Program-made: the position numbers and the translations under genes
Shown here: one piece after another, positions 59,818 through 64,000 of the stretch
Position numbering within the stretch: the first letter of the stretch is position 1
Layout: each line of letters opens with the position of its first letter
Notes under the pieces: generated by a model
Database searches by the model: none
What the model was told of the DNA's origin: nothing
Seen by the model: only the letters and a program-made list of their open reading frames with translations
DNA from: an uncultured Woeseiaceae bacterium
GTDB taxonomy: Bacteria > Pseudomonadota > Gammaproteobacteria > Steroidobacterales > Woeseiaceae
NCBI GenBank assembly: GCA_905480215.1
Contig: CAJQPL010000010.1
Span: 1-64,000 of the forward strand
Direction: 5' to 3'
DNA: 64,000 bases

Positions 59818-60834
59818 ATGCTCGCCACTGCCGCATCACAGCAAATCATTGGAGAAGCCCCAGCATTTCTGGAAATGCTCGAGCACGTCTCGCGCGCCGC
59901 ACCACTCTCGAAGCCTGTATTGGTCGTTGGCGAACGCGGCACTGGCAAGGAGCTAATAGCGTCTCGCCTACATTTCCTATCCGAGCGCTGGGAGCAAAAG
60001 CTTGTAAAGGTAAATTGCGCGGCATTAACCGAATCGATTTTGGAATCCGAGCTATTTGGTCACGAATCCGGTGCTTTTACAGGCGCAGCAACGACCCATA
60101 TTGGCCATTTTGAACGAGCAGATGGCGGCACGCTGGTGCTGGATGAATTGGCAACCATTTCACTACGCATGCAGGAAAAGATCCTGCGAACGATTGAATA
60201 TGGAGAAGTACAACGAGTTGGCGGCACAGAAACGCTGCAAGTCGACGTGCGCATAGTAGGCTCGACAAATGCCGACCTGAGGAGGCTCGCGGCGGATGGA
60301 CGCTTTCGCGAAGACCTTCTTGATCGACTCGCTTTCGATGTAATTACAGTACCGCCATTGCGAGAGCGCATAGAAGACATCATGCCATTGGCAAATGCAT
60401 TCGCGATCAATATGGCGAGTGAACTGAAGTGGAGTTATTTTCCGGGGTTTGACTCCAAAGCATCGTCAGCATTATTGCGGAATCGCTGGCCTGGCAATGT
60501 GCGGGAGCTAAAAAATGCCGTCGAGCGCTCCGTCTATCGCTCTCAAGATCAGACACAGGCTATCGCGACACTTGCTCTTGATCCGTTTGATTCGCCGTTC
60601 ATGATTGATGAGTCAACGAGCGCGCCCAGCCCTGTTGCAACACGCAAACGCCCGCCGCTTTTACCTACTCATCTTAAGCAGCGCTTACTGGACACGGAAG
60701 TAGATTTGCTTAACGCCGCTCTGGAAAAGGCGCTTTTCAACCAGCGCCTTGCGGCCGACTTGCTTGGACTCAGCTACCATCAGTTCAGAGGCAAGTTGCG
60801 AAAATTCAATATTCGCAGCAAGCCTCGAAACTGA
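59818..60834 (+). CDS. pspF: Psp operon sigma-54 activator
   Basis: N-terminal AAA+ without receiver (IIGEAPAFLEMLEHVSRAAPLSKPVLVVGERGTGKELIA, GAFTGAATTH), C-terminal HTH; divergent from pspA. Confidence 0.92.
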   Translation: MLATAASQQIIGEAPAFLEMLEHVSRAAPLSKPVLVVGERGTGKELIASRLHFLSERWEQKLVKVNCAALTESILESELFGHESGAFTGAATTHIGHFERADGGTLVLDELATISLRMQEKILRTIEYGEVQRVGGTETLQVDVRIVGSTNADLRRLAADGRFREDLLDRLAFDVITVPPLRERIEDIMPLANAFAINMASELKWSYFPGFDSKASSALLRNRWPGNVRELKNAVERSVYRSQDQTQAIATLALDPFDSPFMIDESTSAPSPVATRKRPPLLPTHLKQRLLDTEVDLLNAALEKALFNQRLAADLLGLSYHQFRGKLRKFNIRSKPRN

Positions 60835-60857
60835 TGCAGAAAGACTCGCTTAATAGC

Positions 60858-61775
60858 TTAGCTTTCATCGCGGAAGCGACGAATGTAGATGGCGCCGAAC
60901 GTCAATAGCGCGCAAATAAGAACACCGGCCCACATCGAGCCACTACTCAAGAATCGTCCAATATCGATCTGCGCAAGAACGCTCACCATCTGGTCATTGA
61001 GCTCAAACTTATCCTCATCGAAGAGGTTTTCAATACCGACGCCAGAATGAATAGGAATCATCGCCAATCGTCCCCACACCGCTTTCGCAAATTCGTTGCT
61101 GTGGGCGAAAATCCCTTCAAGCATTGGAATCAACACTAACGGCAGGAACGCCATGAGCAGAGGTGATCGCTTGGTATAGGCAGAGACTAAGAGAAACCAG
61201 CCAACAAAGGGTGACATCCAAATAGACGCTGCGAAGATCATGATGATCATCGACAGCCAATTGTCTATCAAAGGCACCGAGCCCCAAATCAGGAGTCCGG
61301 CATCGCCACCCTTCATTGACACCCAAATACCGGTAACAACGAGATTCACCAAATGCGTGCCAATGATCGCGACAATTGCAGCAACCGGAATCACCAGTAA
61401 GGCCGTAGCCAATTTTGATATCACCGTTTCCGCATCGGTAACTGGCAGCGATCGCCAAAATAATATGCTCTTGTCTTTTCTTTCCGCGTACAAGGAATCA
61501 AGCGAGTAGAAAACAGTCAAAATCCCTAGCGCCAGAAAGAAAATCCCGGAGGAGCCAAAGAAGAGTCCGGCCATGACGGCTTTGCGCTCAGTGTCACCCA
61601 CGAGGTTTTGTGCACCGAATAGCGCCACATCAAGCTCCTGTGCGTACTCTCCGGCAAATATCAACGCCGTTAATGTTCCCAAGATTACGATGCTGGATAT
61701 CGCGAGTGGCGTAAGCCAAATTGATCGATGCTCCCAGATCTCTCGCTTTAGGAGTGCCAGATGATGATTAATCAT
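60858..61775 (-). CDS. ABC-2 type permease
   Basis: Multi-TM; SLDSLYAERKDKSILFWRSLPVTDAETVISK. Confidence 0.88.
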   Translation of the reverse strand: MINHHLALLKREIWEHRSIWLTPLAISSIVILGTLTALIFAGEYAQELDVALFGAQNLVGDTERKAVMAGLFFGSSGIFFLALGILTVFYSLDSLYAERKDKSILFWRSLPVTDAETVISKLATALLVIPVAAIVAIIGTHLVNLVVTGIWVSMKGGDAGLLIWGSVPLIDNWLSMIIMIFAASIWMSPFVGWFLLVSAYTKRSPLLMAFLPLVLIPMLEGIFAHSNEFAKAVWGRLAMIPIHSGVGIENLFDEDKFELNDQMVSVLAQIDIGRFLSSGSMWAGVLICALLTFGAIYIRRFRDES

Positions 61776-62629
61776 TTCCGCTCCCCCGTTACCTTGGCAA
61801 CGAAGAGATCGGACACCGATGGCGTTCTTATCTCCCCGAGGCCCTCCAGAAGCTCACGGCCAACACCCTCGAACAACATTACTGACTTGCCGAACATTTG
61901 ATTTTCCGCAATCGGCCCAAGTCCTCGGGCACGAGTCGCCTCATCACCGGCTGTCGACACTTCAGTGTAAGTATCGCCGAGAGATTCCATTGTTGAGCTG
62001 AGGAGAATTTTGCCGTCATTAATGAACATGATGTCGGTTAGCAAATTCTCGATTTCTTCGACCTGATGAGTGGTAACAAGAATGGTGCGTTCCTCGTCAA
62101 AATAGTCATTCAACAGATTGGCGTAAAACTCTTTTCGAAATATGATGTCCAGGCCGAGTGTTGGTTCATCCAGCACCAGGAACTTCGCGTCGACTGACAT
62201 GATGATCGACAGGTGCAACTGCGTGACCATACCTTTTGAAAGCTCTTTCACTTTCGATTTGGCCATGATCTTAGTTTGTTGCAACAATTCCTCGGCACGT
62301 TTACGAGAGAAATTCGGATGTACCGCTGCAACGTAATCGAGAAGTTGCGACACCCGGATCCAGCGCGGCAAAACAGCGACGTCGGCTATGAAACAAATGT
62401 TTCGCATGAGCTCCTTGCGTTGTCTAAACGGGTCTAGCCCCATGACCGACAGTTGGCCCTCACAGTCGGTCAGACCCAACATCGCTTTTAGCAAGGTCGT
62501 TTTGCCAGCGCCATTTGGACCGATCAAGCCAATAATTTTACCGGCATCGATCTCGAAACTGACATTGTCGACTGCCCGAAACGAACCGAACAGCTTGGAT
62601 ACTCCCTGAGCGCTGACCAGACTATTCAT
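61772..62629 (-). CDS. ABC transporter ATP-binding protein
   Basis: GPNGAGKTTLLKAMLGL, LSKGMVTQLHLSI, LVLDEPTLGLD. Confidence 0.93.
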   Translation of the reverse strand: MNSLVSAQGVSKLFGSFRAVDNVSFEIDAGKIIGLIGPNGAGKTTLLKAMLGLTDCEGQLSVMGLDPFRQRKELMRNICFIADVAVLPRWIRVSQLLDYVAAVHPNFSRKRAEELLQQTKIMAKSKVKELSKGMVTQLHLSIIMSVDAKFLVLDEPTLGLDIIFRKEFYANLLNDYFDEERTILVTTHQVEEIENLLTDIMFINDGKILLSSTMESLGDTYTEVSTAGDEATRARGLGPIAENQMFGKSVMLFEGVGRELLEGLGEIRTPSVSDLFVAKVTGERK

Positions 62630-63020
62630 TCTCTTCTCCAGAATCTTTCACGTCTTTTTTCTTATTTAATTCATGTTCTGCGAGCAATTGTGAAACGTCG
62701 AGATCCAAACGCTCGATGGTTGCAGTAACCTGTGGCCATTCCTTATCGAGAAATCTCTGTCGCTCCGCTTTGAGAAGCTTCAAGCGCGCCCCATCATTGA
62801 TAAACATGCCGCGACCGCGCTTTTTCTCTACCAGGCCTTCATCGACCAGTTCCTGATAGCCCTTTAGTACAGTGAGCGGATTCAGTCGGTACTCAGCCGC
62901 AACATTCCTGACCGAGGGCAAGGCATCGCCATCTAGCAGAACACTCTCGAGAATCATCGCAACAACCCGGTCTCGCAGTTGCCGATAAATCGGCTGGTCA
63001 TCATTCCATTTCGGATCCAT
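62622..63020 (-). CDS. GntR family regulator (YtrA-like)
   Basis: QPIYRQLRDRVVAMILESVLLDGDALPSVRNVAAEYRLNPLTVLKGYQELVDEGLVEKKRGRGMF. Confidence 0.92.
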   Translation of the reverse strand: MDPKWNDDQPIYRQLRDRVVAMILESVLLDGDALPSVRNVAAEYRLNPLTVLKGYQELVDEGLVEKKRGRGMFINDGARLKLLKAERQRFLDKEWPQVTATIERLDLDVSQLLAEHELNKKKDVKDSGEENE

Positions 63021-63074
63021 TACTTATCCGTATCCCGTCGGCTTTCATTTATCGATGCTGGCTTATGTAAAAAG

Positions 63075-63101
63075 GCACCGGTCCAAAATTTGGACCGGTG
63101 C
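63075..63101 (-). terminator. Perfect inverted repeat, probable terminator of 63120..63371
   Basis: GCACCGGTCCAAAATTTGGACCGGTGC; A-run on the + strand left side gives a T-run for minus-strand transcription. Confidence 0.75.
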
Positions 63102-63119
63102 AAGATTTCCGTCGCTACT

Positions 63120-63371
63120 TTACTCGTCTTCGCCACGGAAATGACTAAATTCTGTAGCGACTGCAAACCTTATTCGCAGCGCTTTATCCTCAAAATGATG
63201 CTCCAGATTGAGCCGCACCTGGTCATCTGAAAATGGCGTAGCCGCGAACCGCGCCGGGGTTTCGAGGTGGCGATCCGATGCACCTGATTCGCCGCTTATC
63301 AGCGCCGCTGCCATTAGCAGCATTACACCAATGCTAATTACGCTAGTAGATTGTATGTTTGCTCTCGACAT
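63120..63371 (-). CDS. Hypothetical secreted small protein
   Basis: 83 aa; signal peptide VISIGVMLLMAAALISGESGAS; own terminator. Confidence 0.5.
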   Translation of the reverse strand: MSRANIQSTSVISIGVMLLMAAALISGESGASDRHLETPARFAATPFSDDQVRLNLEHHFEDKALRIRFAVATEFSHFRGEDE

Positions 63372-63522
63372 TTTGATCCCGGCTTGGTCCGGCCTCTTGG
63401 TGACTTGGTGTTGTAGTTGACTATAACACCATTTTCTAATTATGCAACAAGTTTCTCAAACGTTTAAAACCCAAAGTCGCTCATCGGTCCGTTTGTACAG
63501 GCTAACGGGATGAGGGTTTTCG

Positions 63523-64000
63523 ATGGCATCTAGTAGAGAAACGACGGCAGACCACATGCCCACAAGCGTGACAGCACTTTGCAGCGCTTCCGTGCTGCCC
63601 TATGCTCGGCGAATGGACCACGCTCCGGAAGACAGCGCTTTGATGCTTCGCTATAAAGATGGCGATAGTGCGGCGTTTGAAACGCTCTACCGACGGCACA
63701 ACGACGCCTTGTATCGCTACTTGTTGAGACTTTGCCAGCACCGAGATGCTGCGGAAGACGTATTTCAGGATGTGTGGGGCAAGATAATCAAGTCTCGCGC
63801 TAACTATCGACCGACGGCGAAATTCACCACTTTCATGTATCGAGTTGCCCACAACTGCTTCATAGATCACGTGCGACGCAATAAGCGACACGCAAACGGC
63901 ACTGAGCTGGATCCGGAACTCCATGCCGACACGTCTGAAACCCTGGAAACAAGCACAGAACGCAGCCTGGCGCGGGAGCGCCTCCTAGTAGCCCTGGACG
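63523..64000 (+). CDS. ECF-type RNA polymerase sigma factor (3' truncated by window)
   Basis: ALMLRYKDGDSAAFETLYRRHNDALYRYLLRLCQHRDAAEDVFQDVWGKIIKSRANYRPTAKFTTFMYRVAHNCFIDHVRR; start may be a later ATG. Confidence 0.88.
   Translation, partial: MASSRETTADHMPTSVTALCSASVLPYARRMDHAPEDSALMLRYKDGDSAAFETLYRRHNDALYRYLLRLCQHRDAAEDVFQDVWGKIIKSRANYRPTAKFTTFMYRVAHNCFIDHVRRNKRHANGTELDPELHADTSETLETSTERSLARERLLVALD

Noticed and set aside
1-64000. CRISPR arrays, tRNA/rRNA genes, prophage, transposases
   Set aside because: No repeat-spacer periodicity, no cloverleaf or TΨC-type motifs, and no integrase or transposase translations seen.

Overview
The window is about 64 kb of a gammaproteobacterial-type chromosome with dense, mostly housekeeping genes. 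They include cysIJ, a dacB-type PBP4, folD, mtnA, RND efflux, a 2-oxoacid:ferredoxin oxidoreductase locus, dihydroorotase, ilvA, a UvrD/Rep helicase, gshA, bactofilin, a GGDEF/EAL protein, a phage-shock (psp) locus, a GntR/ABC-2 operon and an ECF sigma factor cut by the window end. I saw no tRNA, rRNA, CRISPR array, prophage or IS element. The best candidate for an undescribed system is ~8.23-8.80 kb. A PAS-PAS-AAA+-Fis sigma-54 activator gene is divergent from a transcription unit missing from the ORF track. That unit has three ACGA-N4-TCGT-like operator dyads (two forming a 15-bp-arm inverted repeat), a canonical -24/-12 promoter (TTGGCACGGTATATGCA), a 45-aa signal-peptide-like micro-ORF, and a ~220-nt hairpin-rich RNA tail ending in an intrinsic terminator. 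A second candidate is a 26-aa micro-ORF at ~34.5 kb. Its Shine-Dalgarno, AAGGAGGTGATCC, is a 13-nt perfect complement of the 16S rRNA 3' end and abuts the ATG, and a strong terminator follows. Other items include 13-bp tandem repeats upstream of cysJI, two truncated gene remnants, a GlyGly-CTERM-like protein, a stand-alone Imm10-like protein and a 12-bp hairpin early in a transporter CDS. All family names come from reading the translations; no database search was run.
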